A DNA stretch of 64,000 nt from Mauremys mutica (Eukaryota; Chordata; Testudines; Geoemydidae): contig NC_059076.1 in assembly GCF_020497125.1 (NCBI RefSeq), positions 8,237,951-8,301,950 of the forward strand, read 5' to 3'. Below, one piece after another: positions 33,500-45,612 of the stretch (position 1 is its first letter; each line of letters starts with the position of its first letter). Below the pieces are notes generated by a model. The model was not told the origin of the DNA, did not search any database, and saw only the letters and a program-made list of their open reading frames with translations. The translations under genes and the position numbers were made by a program.

Positions 33500-33842
33500 A
33501 GCAGGGAGTGCAGCTTGCCCATTCAGCAGACCTGAATGTTGTTCATACCGAGAAACCACAGGCTCAGTTCGGTGGTGAAGGAGCACGGCCAGGTTTATTG
33601 TCCACAAAGCACAGTACCAGCACCCGGCTCCGTGGTTCTAGGTATGCTAACTTGTGTGCCTGTGACAAGGTACCCGCTCAGTCAGCACACCAGGATGCTG
33701 TCCGCTTGGCGAGTAGTTCTCATTTTATACATTGATTCAGACAAGGTACTCATTGCGCTCCAGATGTTGTTTGTTACCACCCTTACCCTTGAACCTGATA
33801 GTTTGAGCAAAACATCCTTACCCCTTATCCTGCCATCCCACA
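33500..33842 (-). mobile_element. LTR 3' portion with TATA and poly(A) signals
   Basis: On the minus strand TATAAAA lies at 33723-33729 and AATAAA at 33594-33599, about 130 bp downstream. This matches the TATA to poly(A) spacing of an LTR R region. After AATAAA comes CCTGGCCGTGCTCC and CCTGTGGTTTCTCGGTATG, which look like the end of an LTR. Its own outer ends are not resolved. It seems to be interrupted by the next LTR-like unit. Confidence 0.55.
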
Positions 33843-34454
33843 TGTCACGGGGTGCACCGCTGGGCTGGCACCTCCTCCTGGTACTCTGGGGATTAGTCCA
33901 GGCCAACACCCCCCCCCCATCCGCGGTTGGCACATAGTCACTTCGTCTCGGCTGTTCGCCAGCAGTCCCAGGAACTGCAGCACCCTCCTCATGGCTCAGC
34001 CACTATCTGTGTCCCCCTCAGAAGCCCTAAGCAGTCTTCCCCGCTCGCTGCCATTCGCCCAGTGGCTGGTCGGGAAACCTGCCCTCTTCTCCGGGTTCCA
34101 GCCCAGGGACCCTCAGCTCAGCAGTCTGCACCTTCTCCCTCTGGCCTCACTGCTCTGTCCCTGGGCTGCTTCCTACCACTGCTTCCCCGTTTTTTTCCTG
34201 GGCCTGCCAGTTCCAAAAGCCTCTTCCCAGGGAGTGACTGCAGCCTGCAGTCTCCACTCACTCCTCCCTTTCTCCTGGGAGTGTCTGCCTTTTTCCAGTA
34301 GCCTCTCCTCCTTTCAGCTCCTGGGATTTATAGCAGCCCCCACCCCAATTCCTGCCCAGCTGAGCCTCCTTAATGAGCAGCCTAAGTGATTATTTCGCCC
34401 ATCTGGCCTCTGTGAAACCCTGCAGGGTGAGTGTGGGGTAGTCACCCCATCACA
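33843..34454 (-). mobile_element. LTR-like unit, minus strand
   Basis: On the minus strand this 612-bp unit begins TGTGATGGGGTGACTACCCC and ends GGTGCACCCCGTGACA. The ends are inverted repeats and have TG...CA borders, and the start resembles that of the solo LTR at 10807. A TATA-like CTATAAATCC lies near 34325-34334. Possible flanking 5-mers CCACA (33838-33842) and CCAGC (34455-34459) share only three bases, so the duplication is weak. No internal retroelement genes. Confidence 0.6.
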
Positions 34455-34930
34455 CCAGCCTTATTTTACTCAGGGTCGGTGTGTTCCTGTTCTGTCTCCT
34501 AGGAATGTTTTTACACCATTACCTGAGAACTCTGGGTGTTCCCTTACCATTCTCTCAGGTCAGGAATGGGTTTTCTTGGTATGAGCTAATACCTGGTGCA
34601 TTGCCATTGAGCCAAGGCCAGGCCTACTCTGGTTCACAGCCTTTGGTTCACACTTTTAGTTATGCCTTGGGCTCCAACCACTCTTTCATTGGTTATCACC
34701 TGCAGAATAGCCCAGAGCGCAGCAATAAAAAGTCTTGTCTGGGTTGGGGGAGACCCAGGTTCAGCCCCCCTCAGCAGGGGAAAAGATCTGAACAGGGAGT
34801 CTCCCCCTCTTAGGGGAGTTATAAGGTGGGCACCAGAACCACCACCTCTGTTTCTGCCTGGATTTTGAATATGGCCCAATCCGGTAGGTGGCCTGTGAGC
34901 AGGTCTACCTGATTGGGCTCCCCAGGTAAC
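34455..34930. other. LTR-adjacent sequence, unassigned
   Basis: This C/T-rich stretch continues past the LTR-like unit. It holds a + strand AATAAA near 34724 followed by a GT-rich TTGTCTGGGTTGG. It may be the rest of the interrupted LTR, or internal retroelement sequence, but I see no protease, reverse transcriptase or envelope-like frame. Confidence 0.35.
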
Positions 34931-35167
34931 TTAGGTGGACAAATCCCTGTCTTCCCCTGGTTTGTGAATTGCTCTGGGGCTTAAACAGGAGATAGGCCTA
35001 GTGGGCCTGCTCAGAGGCAGAAACATAAGTACCTAGGGAACTTTTACCCTGACATCTTAGGTGCCGAGTGAGTTTAGGTGCCTATAAAGGTTAAGTGGGA
35101 GTTTTATGCATCACAGTGGGCCCGAAACTGGGACTTAGGTACCTAACTCCTTTTGTGCATTCAGGGC

Positions 35168-36580
35168 AAAGTCACTTTTTTCTTAAGAAGCAGAATTTCT
35201 GCAATAAGTAGAGCAACTCTCCAAATTCTGTATAAATGTTAGGAGAGCGCGGGCTGAGAGTTTGCCCAGTGGGAGAAACTGTTGTGTCATGATAGTGTAT
35301 CATCATGGTGCAATGCAGTGTCATGATGTTACATTGCAGTTGCTGATGTAACTCAAACACATGGTATGTGAATGTAGTGCCTCGGAGTCCCTGCAAGTTT
35401 TTTTTCAGGATTTATAAGCATTCTGTAAAATAGGCTTTCAGGATGTGGTAATCAAATTGATTATAAAGGGGAAAGGGAGAAAGCAAACATAAATTAATGC
35501 TAAGAAATTCCAAGTTAAGCTGAATCTGCACTCTTATCTCATGGCTTTGTGGGGGGAGGAATTGCAAGAACATGTAAATGACAGATTGCCTCCATTAACA
35601 TTCAATTCCTGACATTGGGGCGGGGGGATTAAAAAGATTTGCAGGTATAAGAGTGTTTCTTTGATTATTTTTTAGTATTTAATTTCCCTGTTTTTTTTCT
35701 TTAATGGGAAGATATTAAGAAGCAGCCTTCCTTTATGGGAAGTTTGAAAGCCTTGAGTTATTTTTTCTTGGCTTTATATAATAAGTAAAATATAACTTTT
35801 AATTAGACATTTTTTCCTTGCCTTAAAAACAATGTCCAAAACTTTGTCTAAGAGTGCAGAATTAAAGCTTTTCTTTATTTGCATTCTTTATTGTGGCTCT
35901 TTGAGAGATGTCAAATAAATAAATAATGCATGTATATTTTATTGATTTATTTACAGAGACTAGAACAACTCTAGCATTACATGCTCCATTTTAAGACCTG
36001 TTCTACAGTGTCAGTAATAAAAAGGTATTTTGAAAAGTTTACTAGTCAAGAGTTTCAAAAATATGGGCCTAACTAGGATTTGCATTTTAAAGCTAATTTT
36101 AACTATCTCATTCTCAAAACAAGAGACACCCCCCTGCCCCCCGAAATCTCCTTTCCCTCTGAAATTTGCCATGAAATTTTTTTTGGAAGAGGAGGAAATA
36201 GTTAGGGAAAGGGTGATATTAATCTGACACAATGTCTAGAGAGAGAAAAGCGTGATAACAGATTTGTCATTATTCGAAAAGTCTTTTAATGTTCACTGGA
36301 ACATTCTACCTCAAAGATGGCTCGGACTAGAAACTTCACGTAATTTCTCATTCATGTGTCCTCAATGAGATCTAGTGCACAACACTATTTTTAGAAAATT
36401 GGGGGTGGGTGGGTGGGCAGATTTTCCAATGAGCTCAGCAGCTCCTAAGAAGAACAAAGGGAGCTGAGCTTTTCTGAAAATCTAACCATGATGGTCTTCA
36501 GGTATTGACCAAGAAGATTACAGGTTTTTTGAGTGCAGTTTGTTCTTTATAGGGCAGCACATACGGAATTTATAGATTTA
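35168..36580. other. AT-rich repeat-poor stretch
   Basis: No gene. From about 35430 to 36000 the DNA is AT-rich and lacks any repeat I know (for example CATGTAAATGACAGATTGCC and CTCCATTAACATTCAATTCC). This composition is common in conserved non-coding enhancers, but conservation cannot be judged here. Confidence 0.4.
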
Positions 36581-36655
36581 ACATAGAATCACAGAAGTGT
36601 CGGACTGGAAGGGACCTCAGTAAGTCATCTAGTCCAGTCCCCTGCACTTAAAGAA
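36581..36655 (-). mobile_element. CR1-type LINE 3' tail fragment
   Basis: ATAGAATCACAGAAGTGTCG followed by GACTGGAAGGGACCTCAG and ATCTAGTCCAGTCCCCTGC is the reverse complement of a CR1 3' end with its ATTCTAT tail. Confidence 0.75.
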
Positions 36656-38942
36656 GGACTAACTAATAAACATGAAGCCACAGACTCAAAAATATACTTC
36701 TAAGGAGCTTGCAAGGTCCACAGGCATTGCCTATGGAGCTTACAAACTTAATAGGTTTTTCCTGCTGCTGATATAAGGTCTGCAGGCTTTAAATTCTGTT
36801 CTGATTACTGTGAACCCCTTGCAACATTTGCAAGACAAGCACTTCAGAGACTGTGATGGCCTGACTGCATCTATGCACCTTATAATCTCTACAGCCATCA
36901 CCTCTAGTGCAAATTAAAATACTCCCTGAGCCCTTCATTTCAGGTTTTATTGAGCTGACAAACTCCTCTGGCAAAATGATACGTTATGTAATCTTCATGA
37001 GTTAGTCATTCATTTCAGGGCTCATGAAATTTAAAAGCCCGTCAGGCCAACCAGAAGTACTCGTAAAGTCTGAATCTTTCCTTTCCAGTCCAGAGATTTT
37101 AAAAACTCCAACAACGAGCTGATGGCCATTATATGGGTTATATATACATTGTATGGGTTCCTTCATGAAAGGGTTTGCAGAGTTGACAAATCCTCTGGTA
37201 AACTAGTGGGCTAATGTCACCTAGCACCCAGTTTCTTCTGGGACTCCGTTAAGATTTATAACAGCCCTGAATCCATCCTTTTAGGACTCAGGAAGTTTAC
37301 CAGTTCCATGGGGAAACTCACCAATGTTTATAACTCTCCTCCACTCTGCATTGCTGTGGATTTTCTTCCTGTGAGTGGCACCCGTCTCTTCCACTTGAGA
37401 CCAGCCAGCTTCCACCTGCAAACAGACAATTTTGGAAACATTGACTACAAGTGAAAATGTAACACATTGTACAGATAGTGACTTGCCTTTGTCCTCCATG
37501 GTACATAAGTGACCTAATCTGCAACTGTATGTTTTTGTGAATTGGATAAAGGTGTATATGTGCTCTTTGTCTAGTGGGTGGAGTTTAACACTGACATAAG
37601 TGAATATGAAATTTATAGTTGAGATTTCCAGTCCAAATGGAGTGGATAGAGTGGGGAGGAAGGTTAGGCTTTCTGAGCATAGGGGAATAGAGCATGGTGT
37701 GGTTTCTAGACTGGAGGTGGACACGAAAGTACAATATGCTGTGGTTTCTTGACCACAAGAGGAGTTGGGATAGGGAGTTAGGGTGGATGTGTACTCTGTG
37801 AGGTGAGCGTGTGCGTATATAGATAGGCCCCATTTCTAGGACTGAAACAGTTTGGAAGTGCTTTGCTGAATATGGGCCATACTGGGGTAGGATTCATGAG
37901 TTATGTGAAAGGCTGTCTGTAGATGAAGGCTGGCTGGAGCCATTGGGGCAGAGTTGAATGAGAATTTCTTCACTTTCAGAAGTTTTGTTTCATAATGCCA
38001 GTGCTCTAACAACACTGGGACGGTGGATATTTATTACGAACAAATCTCTACTGTGATTAAATCCTTTATCTGAGATTTTCATTACCATCAGTCAGAATAT
38101 GCTCTTATTTTGACTACTGCTGGAAAAGTTTAGAGTCACATTGGGGCCCGGATTCTTTACACATGAGACACACGTTGACTTCTCTGACATTTTGTGTATC
38201 TTCAAAAACTTACCTTGCAAATTACCACCAGCATTTTGACTTAGTTAAAAGGGGTCCTTTTACATTTATCTGTTGGTTTTCTTAACACAACCTGCACATC
38301 TCACGCTTGTGTGTCCTATTTGGTATTAATGAAGTGTCAGAAAATATTTTCACAGCTGGGGTAGTGCTTAAGGAAAGGGTTAGATGTCGGTAAAAGTTTG
38401 GTGATGGAGTGGCTTGTCTGGAGAAGCACAGGAGTGGTTAAGTCAGGGTCTGGTTGGATGAATAAGTGGCATCTGCTAGTAGGAGGCGGCGTTTTCTTTT
38501 TCTAGATGCTATCACTGCTGAACTCTCTGGGCATGCCCAGTTAGATGAATGGAGAACTGTATGCCCATGAGGTATAGAGAAGAAGTTCAGTGTGGCAAAT
38601 ACATTTCATTTACCTGCGAAGCTATTAAGGAGCAAGGGGTAAGATCTGCCCCTGCCCCTGTAGGCATGGAGCAGAACTGGTGCAGTTCCAGCACATGAGG
38701 AGAGCACACACTGATTCATGCACGATGCGTGCCGCAGAGATCTGCTGTATAGAAGCACTCTGCACTGCAATGCACAGGTGATGTGGCGTAGTTGGGCTGG
38801 GGAAAGGGCAGGGATGAGCAGGGCGGGGTTCATAACAGCTCTTGCTGTTCCTTGTGCATCTACCCAGCACATAACATGTGACTCAGGCTGTATCCTGAGC
38901 TCAGGATTTATCCCTCAGCATTAATTGCTTTTTAAAGTCACA
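36656..38942. other. Non-coding stretch
   Basis: No gene or clear element. Frames of up to about 147 codons occur (37281-37724, minus) but show no recognisable domain and no codon-like pattern. Confidence 0.45.
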
Positions 38943-39032
38943 GGGCCAGATCTTTGCTTGCTGTAAATGGGCGTAGCCCCATTGCATCCAGTCGAGCTAA
39001 ACTGATTTATACCAGCTGGGGACTGGGCCCAT
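38943..39032. repeat. 90-bp foldback repeat
   Basis: GGGCCAGATCTTTGCTTGCT at the start is mirrored by CAGCTGGGGACTGGGCCC at the end, with GTAAATGGGCGTAGCCCC and TGATTTATACC inside in inverted order. It belongs to the same kind of short palindromic repeats as 4703-4758. Confidence 0.6.
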
Positions 39033-39863
39033 AATTCCTAAAGCTACTGCCTGACTTCTTGCATGTTTGATTCCCTTAAACTCTCTTTTTAGGACATTGC
39101 TCAGATAACACACAACATGGACAAAAGATTTTTCAGTTTAAATTTTACTTTGCGGGGGAGATTTATTTGCGGGGGGGAATGTAGTTAGGATGTTATTGTT
39201 TGAAAGCTGTGATGCAGTGGTACAGGGTATTAGAGCATGGAGAGCTTGATTTATAACCCTGAATAGTTAATGGGACTAAGTCATAAATTACAACATTAGG
39301 CTTGCTGCAGGTTTGATTTCTGCTGTATCTGGTGCAAGACAGTGGAAAGCAGGCTAAGCAAGCAGCCTGGTTTTCTTTATTCACCCCCCAGCTTTTTATA
39401 CACAGAGTTAACATCATTCTGAGAGGCCAAAAAGAAACATTTTAATTTCAAAATTACTGAAATTGGGAAGAATAGACTTCTTTCCTGTTTTTTTTGTATT
39501 TGCCAGCAGCCCAACTCCCCATGTATGCGTGACCACTGCACTATGGCTCCAACTCTGAGTCATTAATCAATGCCAACATTAGTACAGAGATAAGGTTAGG
39601 AAGTAGTAGGAGTGACCGGCAGGATAAATTGCCTACAGACAAACTTGAACACAGAGATGCTCTAATATTAAAGAACTGTTGGGAAAGTAGGACATAGGAT
39701 GTTACTGCAGCAAACATTGGGTATGTGTATTGCTCTGCAGTGCTGTGATTACAGTGGCTTCACTAAGATGCACCCAAAGGCATTCAGGCTCATATCTTCA
39801 CAAGCATTTAAGTGCATAGCTCCCACTGAAGTCAAGAGTTAGGTGCCTAAATACCTTTTGAGG
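39033..39863. other. Non-coding stretch
   Basis: No gene. Small G runs at 39154-39176. A weak foldback piece lies at 39790-39850 (AAGTGCATAGCTCCCACTG). Confidence 0.45.
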
Positions 39864-40045
39864 ATCATAAAATATCAGGGTTGGAAGAGACCTCAGGAGG
39901 TATCTAGTCCAACCCCCTGCTCAAAGCAGGACCAATCCCCAGACAGATTTTTGCCCTAGATCCCTAAATGTCCCCCTCAAGGATTGAGCTCATAATCCTG
40001 GGTTTAGCAGGCCAATGCTCAAATCACTGAGCTATCCCTCCCCCC
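39864..40045 (-). mobile_element. Cry-I-like tRNA-derived SINE
   Basis: Read on the minus strand, the head GGGAGGGATAGCTCAGTGAT is a tRNA-like A box (TAGCTCAGTG), followed by the B box region GGATTATGAGCTCAATCC. The body leads to TTGGGGATTGGTCCTGCTTT-like 3' sequence, GGTTGGACTAGATACCTCC and a TTTTATGAT tail. The 3' half is shared with CR1-type LINEs, which supply the reverse transcriptase for such SINEs. This architecture is known for turtle Cry I/tortoise pol III SINEs. Confidence 0.8.
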
Positions 40046-40442
40046 GAGCTGGAGCTGGGCCTCGGCCTCAGCCCCCTAAAATTTGTTTGACTACCTACTG
40101 TGGCCATAATTCAGATCCTACGAATGGCAGGGCTGGTATTTTCTGTACTTGTAGCCTCAGATCTTTGAAAATGTCTCCATATTTTCATAGAAACACTAAT
40201 GCAGAGCCCCAGTGGGGAAATGAGAATTGCTGCCATGGTGTGCTGGGTAAAGGCTGTGCCTGCTGAATGAACGACGCCCTGTGTCAGAATAACCTGCAGA
40301 CAGTCTTGTCTGTCCACGTGCCAGCCATTTCCATGGGTTGCTTCCCCTTCAGCTGAATTCAAAGTGTTTGTATTAAATAGAGAAAGGAAATAGTCAGTGG
40401 GACTCCTCATGTACCTGAAATGTAGCGCGTGTGTAAATTAGT
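40046..40442. other. Spacer between two SINEs
   Basis: Nothing recognised; apparently single-copy. Confidence 0.45.
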
Positions 40443-40615
40443 GGAGGAGGGAGAGCTCAGTGGTTTGAGCATTGGCCTGCTCAACCCAGGGTTGTGAGTT
40501 TAATTCTTGAGGTGGCCATTTGGGGATTTAGTTGGGGTTGGTCCTGCTTTGAGCAGGGGGGTTGGACTAGACACCTCCTGAGGTCCCTTCCAACCGTGAT
40601 ATTCTATGAATCTCT
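40443..40615 (+). mobile_element. Cry-I-like tRNA-derived SINE
   Basis: GGGAGAGCTCAGTGGTTTGA carries the tRNA-like A box and GGTTGTGAGTTTAATTC the B box, at a tRNA-like distance. The 3' half has GGTCCTGCTTTGAGCAGGGG, GGTTGGACTAGACACCTCC and TTCCAACCGTGATATTCTATGA, the CR1-like tail. It is nearly full length and in the opposite orientation to the copy at 39864. Confidence 0.85.
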
Positions 40616-40670
40616 GAAAGTTAAGAATGACAAGGTGGGAGAGGTAATATCTTTTAGCTTTGATCTGGAG
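40616..40670 (+). mobile_element. Partial SINE-like repeat
   Basis: TGACAAGGTGGGAGAGGTAA followed by TATCTTTTAG matches the half-element at 18620-18660. It directly abuts the Cry-I-like SINE. Confidence 0.55.
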
Positions 40671-42258
40671 GGGGAGGGTTTGCAAGGCTAGGGAGAGCAT
40701 AAAGGCAATGGAGTATTTAAAGCGAGAAATTAGGGCACAACAATTGTTGATAATATACATATACTTGATCTTCCAGCCAAAAGTAGGGAGGTTGGTCTAG
40801 TGGACAGGGCACCCTATGTGGGCTCAAGAGACTTGGGTTTAATTCCTGGTTTAGTCTCAATTCCTTACCTGTAAATAAGGTGAGAACTTGCCTGCCTCAG
40901 AGGATGGGGTGACAATACAGTGCATTAATGATCGGAAGGCCCTTGAGTATTAAGGTAACGAGCCATATACTGAGAGAGAGAGAGAGGGTACTTCAGTAAT
41001 TGTTTGAAGGATAAATCAGTAACTTGTAATAAGGAAGTCACAAAAAAACCTACCCACCCTCTAATGGCAAAGTGTAGCAGTTATAGATTTGGGGCACAGT
41101 CGGTGCTGGTTGGTATTAGAGGGATGCTAACAATTGCACTAGGTATCGTGTTGGCTCATTGTGTCCCCTCCCAACTTTAGTTAAAGAGTAGCAGCCGCCC
41201 TCTGTCAAAACAATGCTTGGGGGTGGGCGAGGGGGTTTACACCCTTTTGGCAATAATTTACTTCCTCACCTGGCTTCTTAGACAGTTTTCTCCCAGACTG
41301 GAAAGTAAGGGCTGTTAAGTGCTTCTCTGATGCTAAGTTAATTGTCTGAAAATAAGTGCCTGAGGGTGGATCAAGTATTGTCTCATCAGTATTCCGTGCC
41401 AGAAAACAAAAAGCGTGAAAAGTAACACCAGGAACACAGGAAGACAAGTAGAAGAGTATGAGGAAATATGACACTGCTGTGCAACTCCCCCATAACCCGC
41501 TCTGAGTATAAGCAGCCAGCAAAGTGTTCCTCATACCCTCCTCCTTGTTTCCCCTTGCTGTATGGGACATCTGTCATGAGGTTGCTTCTCTTCAGTGCAA
41601 TGCAGCGGGATTTATCTTTTTTCCCTTGAGCAAATCTGGAGTGAAATCTTTAACCTATTTATTGTTCCTGTTTTCAGATATTGCAAATCTTTAAAATGCT
41701 ACTGCTGACATTGTTTCCTTTCCCTATTTCTTTGACTTACGGAGATGCTAACCAGGTGTTCCTGGGTTTCCCTTTAGCGATTCACGGGCATCCTTTGACT
41801 ACTTCACAGGATGACTTTTAGTTAATTTTTAGACAGAGGCCTAGTTGTGGTAGCAGCCATGAAGTGTTGATGCAAACATATTAATTACAGGACGGCATCT
41901 TACATCTCAGAGATTGGAAAACCCCAGTTAGATCATAAGCATCCATCCATGTGCAGATATGTAATATAGTGTCCAGCTGGAGGAATAGTCATATTTGAAA
42001 ACAATACATCTTATAATTTTTCTTTTCTCTCTGTCACATGAAAAACAAACCAAGAACTATAGCCAAGCTCTGTAATGAGAGCATGTTTGTTTGAAACTCA
42101 GGGCTGGATTTTCATAGAGTACAGCACCCAACAGCTCCCATCGAGGCAGGTAAATGAAATGGCCAGATTTTCAAAGGGACTCAGAGAAGAACGGGCGCAG
42201 CAGAGCCATTTTTGAAAGGTTGTTTTGTTAGGTGGTGAAATGGCAGCTGAGTTATACT
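40671..42258. other. Non-coding stretch with MIR-like piece
   Basis: No gene. 40780-40960 has the MIR-type order GTGGACAGGGCACCC, GGGTTTAATTCCTGG, CTTACCTGTAAATAAGGTGA and TGCCTCAGAGGATGGGGTG. A (GA)n run lies at 40972-40987. The rest looks single-copy. Confidence 0.5.
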
Positions 42259-42500
42259 TAGGGCCGGCTCCAGTGTTTTTGCTGCCCCAAGTGGTGGGGA
42301 AAGAAAAAAAAAGCCGTGATCGGCGGCACTTCGGTTGCAGCTCTACCACCGCCGCTTCATTATTCTTCAGTGGCAGGTCATTCCCTCCAAGAGGGACTGA
42401 GGGTCTTGCCGCCGAAGAGCCGGCTGGGCCATCCCTCTCCGTAGGCCGCCCCAAGCACCTGTTTGCTGTGCTGGTGCCTGGAGCTGGCCCTGGTTCTACT
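42251..42500. mobile_element. hAT MITE (GGGCCGGCTCC family)
   Basis: The body at 42259-42492 starts TAGGGCCGGCTCCAGTG and ends GGTGCCTGGAGCTGGCCCTG, inverted repeats of the form CAGGGCCGGCTCC. The 8-bp flanks GTTATACT and GTTCTACT differ at one base. TIR plus 8-bp duplication fit hAT. A sister copy with a perfect duplication lies at 50857. No coding capacity; open frames across it are accidental. Confidence 0.8.
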
Positions 42501-44903
42501 GAAAAATCCAGGGCTTTGGAGCAGAGCGCGGAGCAGCTCCGGAGCAGTGGAGCTGCAGGTTTTTGTCTGGAGCTGGAGCGGAGCCGGAGCACAGCTCCAA
42601 AGCCCGGGAAAAATCCATTGCCAGCTGTGAGTGCTGGGCATCAGCCTGGTCCCACCTTATTAATAGATTTGGTTCCAGTGTGTAAACGGATTCATGCCTG
42701 CTTGCTTTACTGACTGAAGTAAATTCGTACTCCCTTCTTTGCTCCTATTAGAATAGCAGAGCCAATACAGTTTCATATATAAAACCTTTATCACTTGTGA
42801 TGTCTGCACTAGAAGGTACTTGCCTGACTTTCCTATCCCAATTGCAGGACTGGTGGGTAGAAATACAATCCATGTACTAGTAAATTGAGGAAATCAGATA
42901 TAAACATGAAAATATACTCAGCAATTTTTAGTCACTTTGGAAAATGTGCATGCACTTCAAAAGCCCCTTCTAATTTTCAACACTGATCTCTAAGCCAGTA
43001 AAGTTACTCTCCTTTGCTTGACTAGTAAGCAATGAAAATAAATAGAATATGGTTGGAAAGCATTTGAAAATCATTGCCGTTTCCTTAATAAATGCTCGCA
43101 ATCTACATTTAATGTCTCTCATGCACAATCCTTGATCTATGCCAAACCTCCACATTTCTCTACTATCCATCTCTGAATGTTACCTTTCACTCAGTTATTA
43201 CATGCATTTCAAAGGTGCCCAACACCTTAATGTCTGTGCATCTGTCCTGTAACTCATTCATCAGGCAATTTCAGGCTCATAACGAATAGCAGAGAGTCTG
43301 AACAGCCAATACACTACACCAAGCTTAAGACTTAAAGAAGTACATTTGGACTCATATGTTCACCAATATTCAGCCAGTACGCTTTCATTTATGCCTTTGC
43401 CAATGCTCACAAAATAACACAAATTTAATAACATCCCTGAAGAAAAGTAAATACATTTAACATTGGTAATAATTTGACTATTGTTGCTGGCAGCAAAGAA
43501 TGAGTTTTCGAGGCAGCCCAGTTGTCATATCCCAGGAGGAACAATGATGATGAAAGAAGCATTGCAGCATTCTCCAGCGCACATTTGATCCATCAATCAT
43601 CCAGACAAAGTGTGAACTCCGAAACCGTTAAAGTGTGAAATCCTCTCCTTTACTTAGACCTTTGAGTTTACTGGCTTTAAAGAAAACAAGTGAGTCAATT
43701 AAGAACAAAACTGAAAGTGGAGAGAGAAAAAAAGTATTAAAAATATTAACTTGACATATTCAAGTTTGTTTGATAAGGTAACAGACTGCTAATATTTAAT
43801 TTTAAAAGCCTGGCCACTCTTCAAAGCAAACTTATGAATAACATAAGTCATATTAAAGCAAGCTTTCATTAGGCAACAGCTTTCTCATAATTAGTTTCAG
43901 CAGAAGAATCTGCTCTTAAAGAAATTACAGCATTACTCTTCTTTGGTAACAGAACTTTTTGATAAAGATTTTTTTTTCATAGGGTAACTCCAGAGAATCT
44001 TGGCATTTCATGGTGAGATAAAGTGGGACTTACACATGCTCTGCAAAATTCAGACCGGGGTCCAACTCTGTGTTGAGTTACATCCCATGAGATTCCATGG
44101 ACTTGAATGTCATGATAGAATTTAGACTCTCCATTCAGCGAGCAGGTGTGGTTTCTGGGGAAGTCACGTTCTTTAGTGATGGAAATGCTGGTGTTAGTTA
44201 CCCGTTGAATGACTTGTCAGAAAAAAAGGTGTGTGTGTGATGGGGTAGCTTTGATCTGGAATTCATTAGGTGTGTGTGAAACGAGTGTAATTTACATGCC
44301 AAGGCGGAGGAATGGGGGATAGTAGGAACAGCAGCTAAGAGGAGGAAGTCAGATGAGGCAGCCTCCCTACCTGATGTCACACCCATTGCACGCCCAGATC
44401 GGTGCAAATTGTACTACTCTCCTGCTCATACACATTGTCTGATCAATTTAAATCCAGTGTATAACTTACAACACTCTTTACATTGCCAGAGAATCGGACT
44501 CATTGTGTTTATTTTCCCTTGGTATTTCCTTCTCTCCTAAATTTCATTAAGAAAATGGTTGTTGGCTGTTGGAAAAATAAATGGCTATAAAGATGGGATT
44601 TTCAAAAGAGGCCAATGGAGTTAGAAAGTCTGATGTAACCAAGTTATTATTTCTAACCCTGTGTAATCTCCTAACATGTTAAGTATTTGACACGGGGGAG
44701 TAATCATCCCTAGTTCTCTGTAATGATGGAAGAGTAGTGCATATTGTATTAATCTTTGGAACACATTTATTTTAAGTGTCTGCAAGCAGGAATTCACATC
44801 TGTATTTTACCAGAGTTTGTATATCCTGGGTGAAATGAACAAAGTGTGGAAAGAAAAGAGTTCAGAGGTAATATTGGAAAGAAGCAGTAGAGACGTACCA
44901 TAT
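42501..44903. other. Repeat-poor stretch
   Basis: No gene. A G/C-rich piece follows the MITE up to about 42620. From about 42900 to 44000 the sequence is AT-rich and free of any repeat I recognise, with several TAATT homeodomain-type cores. It is a candidate for conserved non-coding DNA, not a call. Confidence 0.45.
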
Positions 44904-45612
44904 CATAAAAACATAAGAATGGCCATACTGGGTCAGACCAAAGGTCCATCCAACCCAGTATCCTGTCTTCCGACAATGGCCAATGCCCTGTGCCCCAGAG
45001 GGAGTGAACCTAACAGGTAATGATCAAGTGATCTTTGTCCTGCCATCCATCTCCACCCTCTGACAAAGAGAGGCTAGGGACACCATTCCTTACCTATCCT
45101 GGATAATAGCCATTAATAGACTTAACCTCCATGAATTTATCTAGTTCTCTTTTAAACTCTGTTATAGTCCTAGCCTTCACAACCTCCTCAGGCAAGGAGT
45201 TCCACAGGTTGACTGCGCTGTGTGAAGAAGAACTTCCTTTTATTTGTTTTAAACCTGCTGCCCATTAATTTCATTTGGTGGCTCCTAGTTCTTATATTAT
45301 GGGAACAAGTAAATAACTTTTCCTTATTCACTTTCTCCACATCACTCATGATTTTATATACCTCTATCATATCCCCCGCTTTGTCTCCTCTTTTCCAAGC
45401 TGAAAAGTCCTAGCCTCTTTAATCTCTCCTCATATGGGACCTGTTCCAAACCCCTAATCATTTTAGTTGCTCTTTGCTGAACCTTTTCTAATGCCATTAT
45501 ATCCTTTTTGAGATGAGGAGACCACATCTATAGGCAGTATTCAAGATGTGGGCGTACCATGGATTTATATAAGGGCAATAAGATATTCTCCGTCTTATTC
45601 TCTATCCCTTTT

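Larger units (their letters stand above)
32979..35167. mobile_element. TIR element split by LTR insertions
   Basis: The left end GGGCCTGAATGCACAAAAG and the inverted right end (CTTTTGTGCATTCAGGGC) form a near-perfect inverted repeat about 2.2 kb apart. Just inside, both sides carry TTAGGTGCCTA-like and CCTAGG-like sequence in inverted order. The short dispersed foldback repeats of this window use the same vocabulary. The middle (from about 33440 to 34930) is LTR-like and probably a later insertion. A tRNA-derived piece (GTGGTTGGGGCACCCGCCTG) lies at 33390-33430. Confidence 0.55.

Noticed and set aside
33991..34389. 132-codon + strand frame rich in leucine, serine and proline
   Set aside because: It is antisense to an LTR-like unit; C/T-rich composition alone explains it. 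No retroviral gene motif is present.
40443..40520. tRNA gene
   Set aside because: A and B boxes are present, but the cloverleaf is degenerate and the unit continues into a CR1-like tail, so it is a SINE.
42098..42713. Frames of 162-164 codons on both strands
   Set aside because: Most of their length is the hAT MITE at 42259-42492 and flanking GC-rich DNA.
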